Assembly: GCA_026413225.1 (NCBI GenBank)
Contig: CM048552.1
Coordinates: 143,915,053-143,979,052, forward strand
Length of the DNA stretch: 64,000 bases
Reading direction: 5' to 3'
Source of the DNA: Otis tarda
Taxonomy: Eukaryota > Chordata > Aves > Otidiformes > Otididae
Shown here: positions 26,226-37,200 of the stretch, piece by piece
Layout of the letters: each line of letters opens with the position of its first letter
How positions within the stretch are numbered: the stretch's first letter is position 1
Made by a program: the position numbers and the translations under genes
Notes under the pieces: generated by a model
Seen by the model: only the letters and a program-made list of their open reading frames with translations
Database searches by the model: none
Told to the model about the DNA's origin: nothing

Positions 26226-26890
26226 AATCATAGAATGGTTGAAGCTGGAAGGGACCTCTGGAGGTTCTCCTTGAGCGGGCCCACCTAGAGCTGGTTGCCC
26301 AGGACTAACAGATGACCTTTGAATATCTTAAAGGATGAAGACTCCACAGCCTCCCTGGGCAACCTACTGCAGTATTTGTCACTCTCACAATGAAAAAGAT
26401 TTTCCTGATGTTCAGAGGGAACCTCCTGTATTTCTGTTTGTGCCCATTGCCTCTTGTCCTGTCACTTGGCACCACTGAGAAGGGCCTGCCTCTGTCTTCT
26501 TTATGCCATCCTTTCAGGCATTTATACACATTAATGAGTTTCTTCCTGAGCCTTCTCTTCTTCAGGCTGAACAATCCCAGCTCTCTCAGCCTTTTCTCAC
26601 ATGAGAGATGCTGCAGTCCCTTTATCATCTTCGTGGCCCTTCGTTGGATTCTCTCCAATATGTCCATGCCCCTTTTGTACTGAGGAGCCCAGCACTGGAC
26701 CCAGCACTCCAGATGTGGCCTCACCAGTGCTGAGTAGAGGGGAAGGATCACTGCCCTCAACCTGCTGGCGGTACCTTACCTAATGCAGCCCAGGATACTT
26801 TTAGCTGTCTTTTCTGCAAGGGCACACTGGTGGCTCATGTTCAACTTGGTGTCCACCAGGACCCACAAGTCCTTCTGCAAGGCTGAGGTT
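26226..26890 (-). mobile_element. CR1 LINE 3' fragment with ORF2 C-terminal frame
   Basis: A 5'-truncated CR1 on the minus strand. Its 3' end lies at the low coordinate, where ATCATAGAATGG marks the antisense terminal octamer. Read on the minus strand, one frame runs from about 26890 down to about 26390. It holds ORF2 C-terminal motifs such as MSHQCALAEK, ILGCIR, ILPLYSALVRPHLE, ERIQRRATKMI, LRELGLFSL, RTRGNG and RFPLNIRK. The frame is broken by a TAA at 26776-26778 and by an apparent one-base shift near 26380; after the shift the next frame continues RLPREAVES. This C-terminal region follows the reverse transcriptase domain. The copy is inactive. It differs in subfamily from the CR1 copies at 33, 41 and 55 kb. 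Confidence 0.92.
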
Positions 26891-28439
26891 ATACCTTCTA
26901 CAGAACTTGCAGTATGAAACTGATATGAAGTGAGAAAAGCAAAATTTGAAGTCTGATGCAAACTCCACCAGTTGAATTTAAACTGTATGTTAAATTGCAA
27001 ATACAAGCAGGATTAGAAGTTAGATTTTACTCTTTTTAAACTCTTACCTCTGGCTACCACCAGGCTTCTTTCACTGACAGTGGTTTGGTTTGGTCTTGGT
27101 AGATGTCTGCTGTTGCTTTTCCACTGAGGAACCACTGAAGGTTCCCCATTTCCTTGGAGGCATGGTTCTTCCACAGATCCCTCCAAGGATACACAGGTTG
27201 TGTAAGTTATGAGCTGCCAAGAAAGGCAGTGCCTGTAGGTGTGATTTTTATGAGTGAGAATGCTTCATATGTCATGTCCCAAATCAGGAAGAACAGGGCA
27301 CTCAACCCAAGTCTTGTACACTCAGATGCTGCTGGCTCCTGAAGCATCACAAAATAGAGCTGCAAGCTACTATAGGAGATCAGTTTGTTCAGGAAAATGC
27401 AACTCAGACCTGAAAGGCTCAGCTATTATTGTTTAGCAAATAGTATGGGATAAACTTATAACCTAACAAAACAGTAATATTAACATCTGTAGATACCCAT
27501 TAAAAATGAAATTTATTCTCAGAATAATCATATCAGTTTCCTTTTCTGCTAAGTAAATACAAGACTAGAAATCTTGCAGCGAGGTAGGATCAGAAATAAC
27601 TAGGTCATTACCTAGAAGCTTCACTTTCCTTGCTGTTTTTGTGCCCATGTTTGACTTCTAATACATACTTCACACTTGCTTTCACAGGGTTTCATCTTAT
27701 TCATTCCAAATTCTCATTTTAATTTGTTAAGAACATGGTGAATTCTGTTCTCCACAGAGTCTGACATCTCTCCTGTGCTGGGGTGATTTGCAAGCTTTTC
27801 ACTACTGGATGGCTGAAGTTATTAATAAGTAAAACTTTGTCCAAGACAAATCCCTGAGCTTCTCACTTGAAATGCTTTCATTATCTCACACTGAACTAAC
27901 ATCTGCTTGTTGTGTATATTTAAGCTGTGCAATTTCATTTATACTGCAGTTTTGAGTGTAAGCTTCTAGTATGAAGAGTAGGATGACTGTCAGGTTCTGT
28001 CATCCATCTTTTCCTTGTGTCTGACCCAGCTTCCTCTCTGCAGCGGTGCAAACTCCGGGAGCTGACTGTGGAGAGCTGGGAAGAACCTTTTGTACCACAC
28101 AGGACGTGTATCTCTCTGCATGCATAGAGGGAAAGGGAAGAAAAGGCTGCCCAGTGCAGGATCCGCCTGCCCTGTTCCCTTAGTTTGAATGTAAAAATGT
28201 CGCATCAGATGTGCTGCTGTTATAAAACCATGTAAATATGCCAAAGACACTAATTAATGTTTCTTACGAATCTGAAGTTTTAGCACAAGACAGAATTTTA
28301 TGACTTCTGAACACTACCTATCCTTTTTCCTGGGCAGGTGCAACTGAATGACATGCTGCTTTTTGACTCCAAGGAGTATACTGAAAATTAGAGTCACCGG
28401 AAGTGATTTTTACATTGTTTAAAATGGATTCTTAGATTT
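26891..28439. other. Single-copy stretch, no gene seen
   Basis: No recognised exon, RNA or repeat. Frames do not exceed about 86 codons. Confidence 0.45.
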
Positions 28440-28880
28440 TCTGTAACTAAAGAAAATGTAAATATTGAAACATTATTTTGCCTGTGGCCTGGAACAGTAA
28501 CTTCCTTTGGGGGACTGCAACGGGTAGTAGCATAATAGAGCACTGAACCAGCTCAAGTAATCAATTAACTCTGCAGTAACTAATACCTAGTGACCGAGCT
28601 TTACCTCCCCTCTCTCTGGTACACAAATTTCACATTGACTTTGATCCAATTACATTAGTGCTCAGGCCACCAAGCCTGAAATTCAGGCCTCAAGTTGAGG
28701 GGTAATTGTCCATGCAATGAGAACAGTGGCTTCGTTGTGCCCTGTGCAAGCATCCACAGTAAATGAAATTAGGTTCCTCCCGAGACTGGCTGTGTCTGGC
28801 TCCATCTACACATTTGACTGACACCGTGATAGTGGGGGTTTGATTACCATTCCTGCGTATTTGTATGTGGCCCTCTATAA
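28440..28880. promoter_or_regulatory. Candidate conserved non-coding element
   Basis: This stretch has balanced base composition, no repeat signature, and a dense set of TAATTA, CAATTA, TAATTG and ATTA-type cores. It also holds a cluster of nested inverted repeats at 28662-28700 (GCCTGAA-A-TTCAGGC, then CCTCAA-G-TTGAGG, plus TCAGGC/GCCTGA). Several CpGs are retained in otherwise CpG-depleted DNA. These are the features of developmental enhancers, but none is proof. No coding frame is conserved in appearance. Confidence 0.2.
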
Positions 28881-29529
28881 TTCATCTGGTTTTTTTTGAA
28901 CGGACCTCCTCCAAGCTGGAGCTTCTCTTTCCCATGGCTGAGTAGCCACTGAATCTTTCTGGATCCTTCCTTCCCCTTGCCAGTCTTCACAAAGGCGTTA
29001 TATTGTCATTCACTGCTCAGCTGCTGTGTGTTCTCCAGGAAGGTTTGTTAGGTTGCATTCGTACAGATTAAGACTTGTGCTGTCCCCACTCCTCCCAGTA
29101 CCAACTCATTGTTTGCTAACTGCAAGGTCAATAAAATTCTGTTTTCTGTCAAACAACAGCCAATTTTCTTATGAGAGTTGTAGCAATCTCCGGTTTACCA
29201 GCCTGTCATGTGGATACAGCTGCAGGGAGCTTTCATTAGATATACTGAAGGGTGTAGGAGGATTTTTTAGCCATGCTACTTTATTTCTTCAGCCATTGCT
29301 GGTTTTGCTTATTTAACCTATCTGGACACTTTTATTTAAGTGAGATTAGGGAAGGCCAGAGATCGGATTTGCTGAGGGAAGGAAGGAAAGAACCTGAGAT
29401 GCAGCTGGCTAGCCATCTAGTTAATCTATTTATTTCTTGAGTTTTTCCTAAAATCAAGAGATGCTTTAGCTCTGCTGTTTTACAATAGCATCAGCTTAAT
29501 CATAGTTTAGTGACTGAAAAATGATTCTG
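28881..29529. other. Single-copy flank of the LTR, no gene seen
   Basis: A 96-codon frame at 29026-29316 (plus) is unrecognised. Nothing else is seen. The last five bases, TTCTG, are the target duplication of the LTR that follows. Confidence 0.45.
29525..29529. repeat. 5-bp target-site duplication, left copy
   Basis: TTCTG immediately before the LTR. The identical TTCTG follows the LTR at 30226-30230. Confidence 0.85.
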
Positions 29530-30225
29530 TGTCCTGGTTTCAGCAGGGATGGAGTTAATTTTCTTCTTAGTAGCTGGTGTGTTTTGGATTTCGTGTGTGA
29601 AGAATGTTGATAAAAACATTCTGATGATACGAGTTGTTGTTAATGAGACCAAGGACACTGTCTGGCTTTCCATGTCTCGTTAAGGTCTCGTTAACGTGCA
29701 GATGCGGGAAGCTGGGCAAAAGACAGACAGAATAATTGATCCAAACTGGCCAAAGAGAGTATTCCATGCCATAAACGTCATGCTCAGTATATAAGTGGGG
29801 GTTGCCCATGGGAGGGGATAATCCTTTTCTGGTATTCCTTTTCTGTTCGGAGATTCTGTTCAGGCACCCTTGGCATCCTTTACTTCTCTCTTGCTTGCTG
29901 GCATCGTTCCCTCTACCTTGCTAGCTCGCTCTCCCCCCTTTTGCTTGCTGCTCGGTGTTGTTCCTGTGATCGCTGCTCAGGACGGGCTGCGTCGGTCATT
30001 CGGACATCGGGTGGTGAGAAATTGTACATTGTTCATTTTGTATATTTTGTATATATTAATCTCCTTATATCCTGTTAGCTTTGTAGTTTTTTTTTAGTAT
30101 TTTTAGTAAACTGTTTTTACCTCAACCCACGAGTTTTCCTTTCTTCCCAATTTCTCTCCCCTGTCCCACTGGGTAGGGGGAGGGTGAATAAGAAACTGTG
30201 TGGTGATCCGGGCTAAACCACCACA
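29530..30225 (+). mobile_element. Solo LTR, ERVL-like endogenous retrovirus (696 bp)
   Basis: A complete LTR starts TGTCCTGGTTT and ends AACCACCACA, giving near-perfect inverted termini of the TG...CA type. It is bounded by a perfect 5-bp target duplication (TTCTG). A TATATAAG box lies at 29788-29795, consistent with a U3/R boundary about 30 bp downstream. AGTAAA at 30105-30110 occupies the place where the sister copy at 61.7 kb has AATAAA. No primer-binding site, gag, pol or env sequence adjoins it, so this is a solo LTR left by recombination between two LTRs of one provirus. The 5-bp duplication and sequence texture fit ERVL (class III) LTRs common in neoavian genomes. The subfamily name was not verified. 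Confidence 0.92.
29788..29795 (+). promoter_or_regulatory. TATA box within the LTR
   Basis: TATATAAG sits about 260 bp from the LTR start. The equivalent TATATAAG exists at 61993-62000 on the minus strand in the second LTR, which supports its being the family promoter element. Confidence 0.6.
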
Positions 30226-30230
30226 TTCTG
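30226..30230. repeat. 5-bp target-site duplication, right copy
   Basis: TTCTG, identical to 29525-29529. Confidence 0.85.
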
Positions 30231-31224
30231 CTTTTTCAAGTAATGAGTCATTCAAAAGCAATGATCTGACCAGTCAGTCTGGAAAAGAAATAATACTTAT
30301 CTGCAGTATATTTATGCATCTTCATATGAACAACCAACAAAAAAAGAAAAAGTAATGTTCCAAATGCATTTCAGACTTTTCAGGAAATATTTCAAAGCTT
30401 TGACAATCCTATGATCCTTTCTAATAATTTTTCATACCTTTCACAAATTGAACAGAGCCAGCCTTTCTTTCTTCTCATTTCCTTTTCTCTTTTCCTGAGT
30501 CCAAATACCAACTTAACATTAACGCTTTGAAGCCAGAATAGCAACAACAATGCCTGTTACCAAAATGGCAGAAAAGGCCAGCACACCAGGTTCTAAATCC
30601 CAGCAAGACAGAGGAGAAAGTCTCTGGAGCTAGGAATGGGAATGGGCAAATCCAGCAGGCAATATTGGGTCATGGACACAGGGACACACCAATGTCTTCA
30701 GGGGGATGTCAAGGAGACAGAAACAAGATGATCTTTCAGCCCTGACAGTCTTACCCTTTGTACATTCCCAGCCTTGCAAGGGTTTCCTTTTGTTGCTGAT
30801 TTGCCTCTATTTCTACTGGTATGTGAGATGGGCTCACTTTGATAGTGGGTCATGAAGCAGGCATTGTGGACAAGATTGTTCTTCACCAAATAATTCCAAC
30901 ATTTTCTTTAGAGTGTTTGAGTTTTATTTGTTTCCTAATTATTCTGCAAACTTTATTGGTCAGGGCTGATTATTTTTGTGTTTGCAGTGACCCTCACTCC
31001 TGGTAAAATTCCTTAGTCTATAACTTGAACCAATGACTGTTAAAGGTGAAAGCACCTCTGATTTTCTGGTCACATCTATGCCTCCTTCAGTCAGCTTTTC
31101 AGTGAAATAGCAATGAAAGAAACATGTCTCATGAGGATCTCAAGATTTAGAGTAATGTTGCAGCTGCTGGTAGAAAGAGCAGACTGCAGTAAGCCACTGA
31201 GAATAATTTTCATTATGTACAAGT
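30231..31224. other. Single-copy stretch between LTR and CR1
   Basis: No gene or recognised repeat seen. Frames are short. Confidence 0.45.
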
Positions 31225-31872
31225 ATGTATATTAGAGCCTTTAGGTACACTGGGGACAAAAGGAAGACCATGGAGAATGTGGGCCCTCTCTGGAAGGAAA
31301 GGGGAGACCTGGTTACCCAGGACATAGAGAACGACGAGGGCTGTAGCCACATCACCCAAGTCACAGAAGGCAAAACCAGGGACTGGGAGAATGAAGAACT
31401 GCCCACTGTAGCATAAGAGCAGGTTCGAGACCATCTAAGGAACCTGAAGATGCACGAGTCCAATGGACCCGATGAGATGCATCCGCAGGTCCTGAGGGAA
31501 CTGGTGGATGAAGCTGGCAAACTGCTGTCCATCATATTTGAGAAGCTGTGGCAGTCTGGTGAGATTCCCAATGACTGGAAAATGGGAAACATAAGGCCCA
31601 TTTTAAAAAGGGGAAATAAGGAAGACCTGGAGAACTTCAGGCTAGTTAGTCTCACCTCTGTGCCTGGCAAAATCATAGATCAGATCCTCCTGGAAACCAT
31701 GCTAAGGCTCATGGAATACAAGGAGGTGACTAGTATCAGCCAACACAGCTTCACTAAGGGCAGATCATGGCTGGCCAGTTTGGTGTCCTATGATAGGGTT
31801 ACAGCATTAGCGGATAAGAGATGAGCAACTGGTGGCATCCACCTTGACTTGTGCAAAGCATTTGACACCTAA
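31225..31872 (+). mobile_element. CR1 LINE ORF2 fragment: start of reverse transcriptase
   Basis: This CR1 piece covers the linker after the endonuclease and the N-terminal part of the reverse transcriptase. A single frame can be followed across it. Motifs seen are [64 protein letters not shown] and, at the end, motif A as LDLCKAFDT. The frame is interrupted only by TAA at 31414-31416 and TGA at 31822-31824, and a TAA follows motif A at 31870. Between roughly 31320 and 31345 a stretch usually present in CR1 appears to be deleted in frame. The element has no 3' end: it stops at motif A, so catalytic motifs B-E are absent and it is dead. The 178-codon frame on the opposite strand (31140-31676) is antisense artefact. 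Confidence 0.9.
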
Positions 31873-33548
31873 TCTGAAGTAAAATGTACTGGATAATCTA
31901 TTTTAATGCTGGATAATTTGTAAGAATTGTTATTTTACCCATATAATTGCATATTGTCTGGGGGAAAACACTAACAACACAACAAGGCATGCTAGCTTCT
32001 GAGACAGATTAAATTGGAAGAGATGCCCTAAAACCAATGAAATTATGTTAATTTTGACCACTTATCTCTTCAGTAGGCTGGAAGTAGAAATGTGAGCTTG
32101 AATATTGAACTTGTAGACATTGTCATACTCTCAGTATCTCCACGCTTTTGGCACTACTGTAAGCATATTCAAGGCTTGGAATGTGTAGGATAACTTAAAT
32201 TTCCTTTTCATAAATTGCTTGGAGAACAAAGTATTGTATCCTTATTGATCTTTCATTTATTTTATTGTTGTTTCAGGTTAGGTTTCCCCATGATGATTGT
32301 GTCCTGTACCATCGGGATGTGCTATCTTCTTGTTGCTCATGTTGTACTAGGTTGGAACTCATAGTAATTTATACTCTCAAGACTCAAAGAAGCTTTCTCT
32401 TTCATTTAGTTTATATATCAGAACACTAAGAACACATATAAAAGGAAAAAGATGTGTAAAGCCCCAGCATATGGTATCAATAAAAATGGTTGTCAGCATC
32501 AGGTTTGGTCATTCTTAACCTTCTGTTTTGTGAACAATTTGCAGAACTAGACAATCAAACTTAAAAGAATCCATATATTTAATTATTAATACAAGTATTG
32601 TACAGATGTAAAGGCACCATGACAAGGGAATATGTTGTGCCTGAAAGTTTATATTGACACAATCTGAGTCTAGTCACAGATGAAAAACTCATTCACAATA
32701 GCAGATGTTCAGTAATTTCTTTTTAGGGCTTCATTTGTCTTTGTCAATGTATTTAGCTATTTGTATTAAAGTAACTAGTATTCAAGTTGTAATAAGAGAC
32801 AGTTAAGCAGAAAGTCTGTACACAATGCAGGATGTATCATTATCTACATTAAAAAATAAACACATCTCCTGAAAATGTGCTGTGGAAGGAATTATTATTT
32901 TGGAACCAGAATTGCATTCTATGGGGGCTTTGTTTTTATTTTAAAGCTCCTAATCAGCGCTAAGCTGCTTTCTTTCTTAAAATAAACGAATGCGCCTCGT
33001 CTTACCAAAGTACAGACATAACTGTGATAAAGAACTGGACATCTTCAATTTAATTATTAATTCACTTCTGTGATGGAATACTCTAAATCTTTTAATAGGT
33101 TAATACACTATGTGGAAGAATGAGATCATGCTTTGGCTCTGATTTCATTCTCTCTGATAACAATACGTTAAACCACATATATTGTTTTGTATAATTGGCT
33201 GCCAGAACAGGTCAAACTTCTCATTATGAATATTAAGTCCTGTGAGACATTCAGGGTCTCAATCCCCATCTTCCAATACCTTTGTGGGATCAGTCTGAAT
33301 TACTGACAGGTCTGCTTTCTCTTGAATCAGAGAAATTGGCAACCCAAGTGAACAAAGCTGAGTTACAGGGAGCCGGTAGAGATGAACAAATGTGGCTTTT
33401 ACTTGTGCTTGAGATCACCCAGTAAGTGAGAGAGAAGCAGTATCTCTCCCACAGAGGGTGTAAGGTTAAACACACATCCCATTTTACTCATATGCAAGTT
33501 GTATTCCTCACCCAAATAGTATGTTTTAAGTCTGAGATATTATATGAT
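31873..33548. other. AT-rich single-copy stretch, no gene seen
   Basis: No exon or repeat recognised. A segment at 32930-33060 retains several CpGs (TCAGCGCTAAGC, AACGAATGCGCCTCG) amid AT-rich sequence, which may hint at constraint. Confidence 0.4.
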
Positions 33549-33810
33549 CAAGGGGTAATGGTTTTAAAATAGAGGGAAGAGGATTCAGATCAGACATTAG
33601 GAAAAAAATTTTTACACTGAGGCTGCTAGAACACTGGAACAGGTTGCCCAGAGAGGTGGTAGATGCCCCATCCCTGGAAACATTCAAGGCCAGGTTGGAG
33701 GGGGCTCTGAGCAACCTGATCTAGTCGGGGATGTCCCTGTTCCTTGCAGGGGGGTTGGACTAGATGGCCTTTAAAGGTCCCTTCCAACCCTAACCATTCT
33801 ATGATTCTAC
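33549..33810 (+). mobile_element. CR1 LINE 3' end (5'-truncated)
   Basis: It begins in the RGNGFK-type coding block (AAGGGGTAATGG), continues through the ORF2 end (GGTTGCCCAGAGAGGTGG) and the short 3' UTR, and ends with CATTCTATGATTCTAC, the octamer repeat diagnostic of CR1. The final ~175 bp differ from the copy at 55085-55258 by only about ten bases by eye, so the two are the same subfamily. Confidence 0.95.
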
Positions 33811-34130
33811 AGTAAGAGGCTAATGGAAATGACTCACAGCACTCACTAAAAGCAAGACTGGCTCCCACTCCTCCTAGTAGATTCAGTGGTAGCAGAGGAA
33901 GCATGTGAAGCAGCAGGGGAAGAGCTCTCTCTCCATCACCCCAAACCTTCCCACTGAGACTGCCATCCACTGCCCCATTCACTCTCAGGCCCCCTGGATC
34001 GGTGAAGTCTCCTGACGGGGAGGTGAGTCTTGCCGCACTGTTGAGAAATCTTGAGGCTGCTCTAACAGTAACTAGGTGTAGATCACAAGATCTCATCCCA
34101 GGAACCAGCATAACCTCCACTTCCTTTTAT

Positions 34131-34222
34131 ATTAAAAAAAAAAAACAACACACCAAAACCAAAACTCTGCAAAAAATCTAGATCAAAACAAAAAAAAAAA
34201 CAACAAAAAAACAAACAGATGA
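34131..34222. repeat. A-rich low-complexity tract
   Basis: Runs of A are separated by C or short words such as CAACA and CCAAAACC. This is simple-sequence drift, with no upstream polyadenylation signal that would mark a retrocopy. Confidence 0.8.
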
Positions 34223-37200
34223 GCCTGAAAGACACTTCTTCAGACAATATGTATGAAATAGAGTTTGACCTATCTCACTCTCAATGTGGAGAATTTTTCT
34301 TTGTAAGAGCAGTTTACTCTGTAATAATTGGAATTCTGCTTCACTTAAAGAAACATTTATGCTAATCAGCTTAACATTGATCCCTCGTTAAAAATATTAA
34401 CATAATATTTTATAAACCTCAACATTTCTCACATTGGAGCAATCTTGGTGCAATCATTGGTTGTGCAAGAACTATTGTATTAAGCCCTAGAGAATTCAAA
34501 ATCAGTCTCTGCTAAAACACATTTGCTTTTATCTGTTGTGGGGGAATTGGGTTTTTTCTTTTTTTCCACTCACATGATTTTAGGTTTTATTTTCTTTTCT
34601 GTTCCATTAAAACACTGTTGGCATTTAGGATTATAAAAATGAGACTATGGTCCGACAACGCAACTTACTAATTCTATTTTATTGTTCTTTTTAACGGGTA
34701 AAAAACTTAAACAAAACCTAATCATGCTGCTAGGACCTTGAAACCCTCCTGCCAACCCTAAGCAAACTCATGCTAATAATGCAATCACATTAGCTGACAT
34801 GAAAATGCATGTCTGCATTTATAGTTTGCTGGAAGGGGGAAAACAGACGTGCAACAATTCATTTTTACTCACTTATCTTAGCAAATAGTCTGGAACACTT
34901 TGGTGCAAGAGAGATATCCCTGGCTTCAGAAGTGATACATCAACAGGACTCAGATGAGATTTTCTTTCTCTTATGTTACTTGTCCTGTCAAAAGAAGGCA
35001 AGCAGTGCACAGGGAGTACAAAATCATATTGATCATGCTTTTAGGCAACCAAACTTAAGGCTAAATTCATTCTGCCTATAAGATTTTTTTTTAATGATAT
35101 ACTGTTTTCCTGAGGATTTCCTTCAAATAAACTGACTTTCCTTCCTTGAACAACCTTGTTGCTTAATTTGCACAGCCAAGAAGAGCTCAGTGAGAGCTTA
35201 CATGACAAAGCAAATAGTAAAAAGAAGATAAAGTTGTTTGTTTGCACAGAGCTTTACGTGCGTGTAATCTAATGTTCAATAACCAGAGAAATAACACTGA
35301 TAAACATGTTTTTCTGGCCTCTTGCTGTTGTTTCTCACATTAGCAGACAATACGCTAAAATGGAAATTACTCAGGTGCTTCAGATCATTTCAAGGTAATG
35401 AAGTATATTTTTCATTGACTTCCATTATAGTTATCAATGCAATCTGCATATCAGAAGGGCACAAGTTACAGTGACATCCTTGACAAAACTGGTGTATAGG
35501 ATCCCATAAAAATTAAGTGAATTTGGAGAGTGGGTGGAATTTATTTTTGCAGTGAAATTCTCTGTAAAAGTCTGAACAAAATATTAGTTAAGTAATAAAT
35601 GATGTAAAAGTGTATCATCTTTAGTATGCTCATGGCTGATCTCAGAGGATGGGATTCTCATTTTCATTGACATCCCTTTAGGCTATTCAGTGACGCTTGT
35701 TTTAAGCCATAAAGTAAATACAAATATATGACTACTCTGAGATCCGTTTACCATTTCTGAATGGTGTAAAATGCTGTTAGACAGCACTACAGGACAATGT
35801 GAGCAAAGCCCATTAAAAGAAACCGTCTCCAGTAGATAAGCAGGGCAACTACTTAAAGCAAGAAAAGAAACAAGGACATACTAAAACTTCACCAAATACT
35901 GAGCTATCTAGCAAAGACTAGCATTGAGAGTGGCCAAGGATCAGCCCAGCCCAGCATCTGTCTCTGACAACGAGGCATAGCAGATGCCTGTGAAGAACAC
36001 AAGATTAGAGCAAACATAAAGTGATGTTTTCCCAGAATATTGTCCCAACTTTTAGAAATTTCTGTGACCCAGAGACTTCTTGAATGAGAGATGGCATCTT
36101 TATATTACATTGTACCTGTTGGATGGCAAATTAGGATTATTTGTGCACCTCTATCTACATTAGTTTACAACTCTCCATGGTGAATGTCACACTGGTCAGT
36201 TTTTCCCAGTCACTTGCCCTTGTAAGGGTTTTCTGTAATTCTGTATTATAAACCCTTGTCTTTGCTACCCTGGATGACCCAGAGTCTTTCACTGTTAACT
36301 TGTAACTCAGAATCTACACAATTTGAAAATATGTTGACCGTTGCAGAGCCAGCCCAACTCCCTCTAGAGCTGCATGGAAGAGCCATACCCCTTATGCTGT
36401 GGTACTTGAATTTATTTAAGAGCTGCTGGACTGGAGGTATGTATTCTTTGTCTGAATTACAGATAAAATCAAAATTAGTTTAAAAACTGTAAACACTTTC
36501 CTGTACTACACAATGAGCTTTGCAAACACATTGCTAGCAGATATTGCTAACATATGATTGAAAAAATATTTCTGTGAGAATATTTGAATTAAACTGTACG
36601 ATTTAGAAAAACCTAACTGTCTTGAAAAAGATATGATGATTTATTCTTCAGGGAACAAGCCAGCTACAGTTCATATCTATAAAAGGAAACTTTCCTAATT
36701 GAATGGATTGTTTCACAGATACTCATAAAAGCTTATTTTGGATCATACCAAAGATTCTTGGCTCACGCCTTGGTTAACACCAAGTGTAGACCTAGAAAGT
36801 AATCCTGGTTTTCTCAACAAAAATAAAAATAAAGTACAGGTACAGTTCAAAATGAAAATTGACCATCCAGAAAGAGGAAGGTCTCATCTGAGAAGTCAAA
36901 TGTTATTTGCAAATCTCTCCTCAGACAACTTGCACAGACAGTCACCTCCAGTGATTCAGAATGATTTTGTATTTAATATATAGGAATAGTTTCAGAAAGA
37001 AAAGGTTTCTATTTCCTGCTCTGCTGTTAGCTTTCTGTATAAATTTTATAGTAAATAGATTTGTTTACATACTTGTTTCCTGATTTTTACCCAATTTTCT
37101 GAAATGCTTTAAAAAGGGTACATTTTCTATATGGATGCTTTGGGCTTTGTGAAAGAAATAAATACTGTTGATCAAATAGCAGGCAATTAGAGTTATGTGC

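Noticed and set aside
31415-31440. GGTTCGAGACC as a tRNA T-loop-like box
   Set aside because: It lies inside the CR1 coding frame (QVRDHL), and no cloverleaf or A box is found at the right distance.
31140-31676. 178-codon minus-strand frame, the longest in the window
   Set aside because: It is antisense to the CR1 reverse-transcriptase fragment, whose sense frame has clear family motifs.
33626-34120. 164-codon minus-strand frame
   Set aside because: It starts in flanking DNA and ends in the antisense CR1 3' end. It mixes unrelated sequence and has no recognisable domain.
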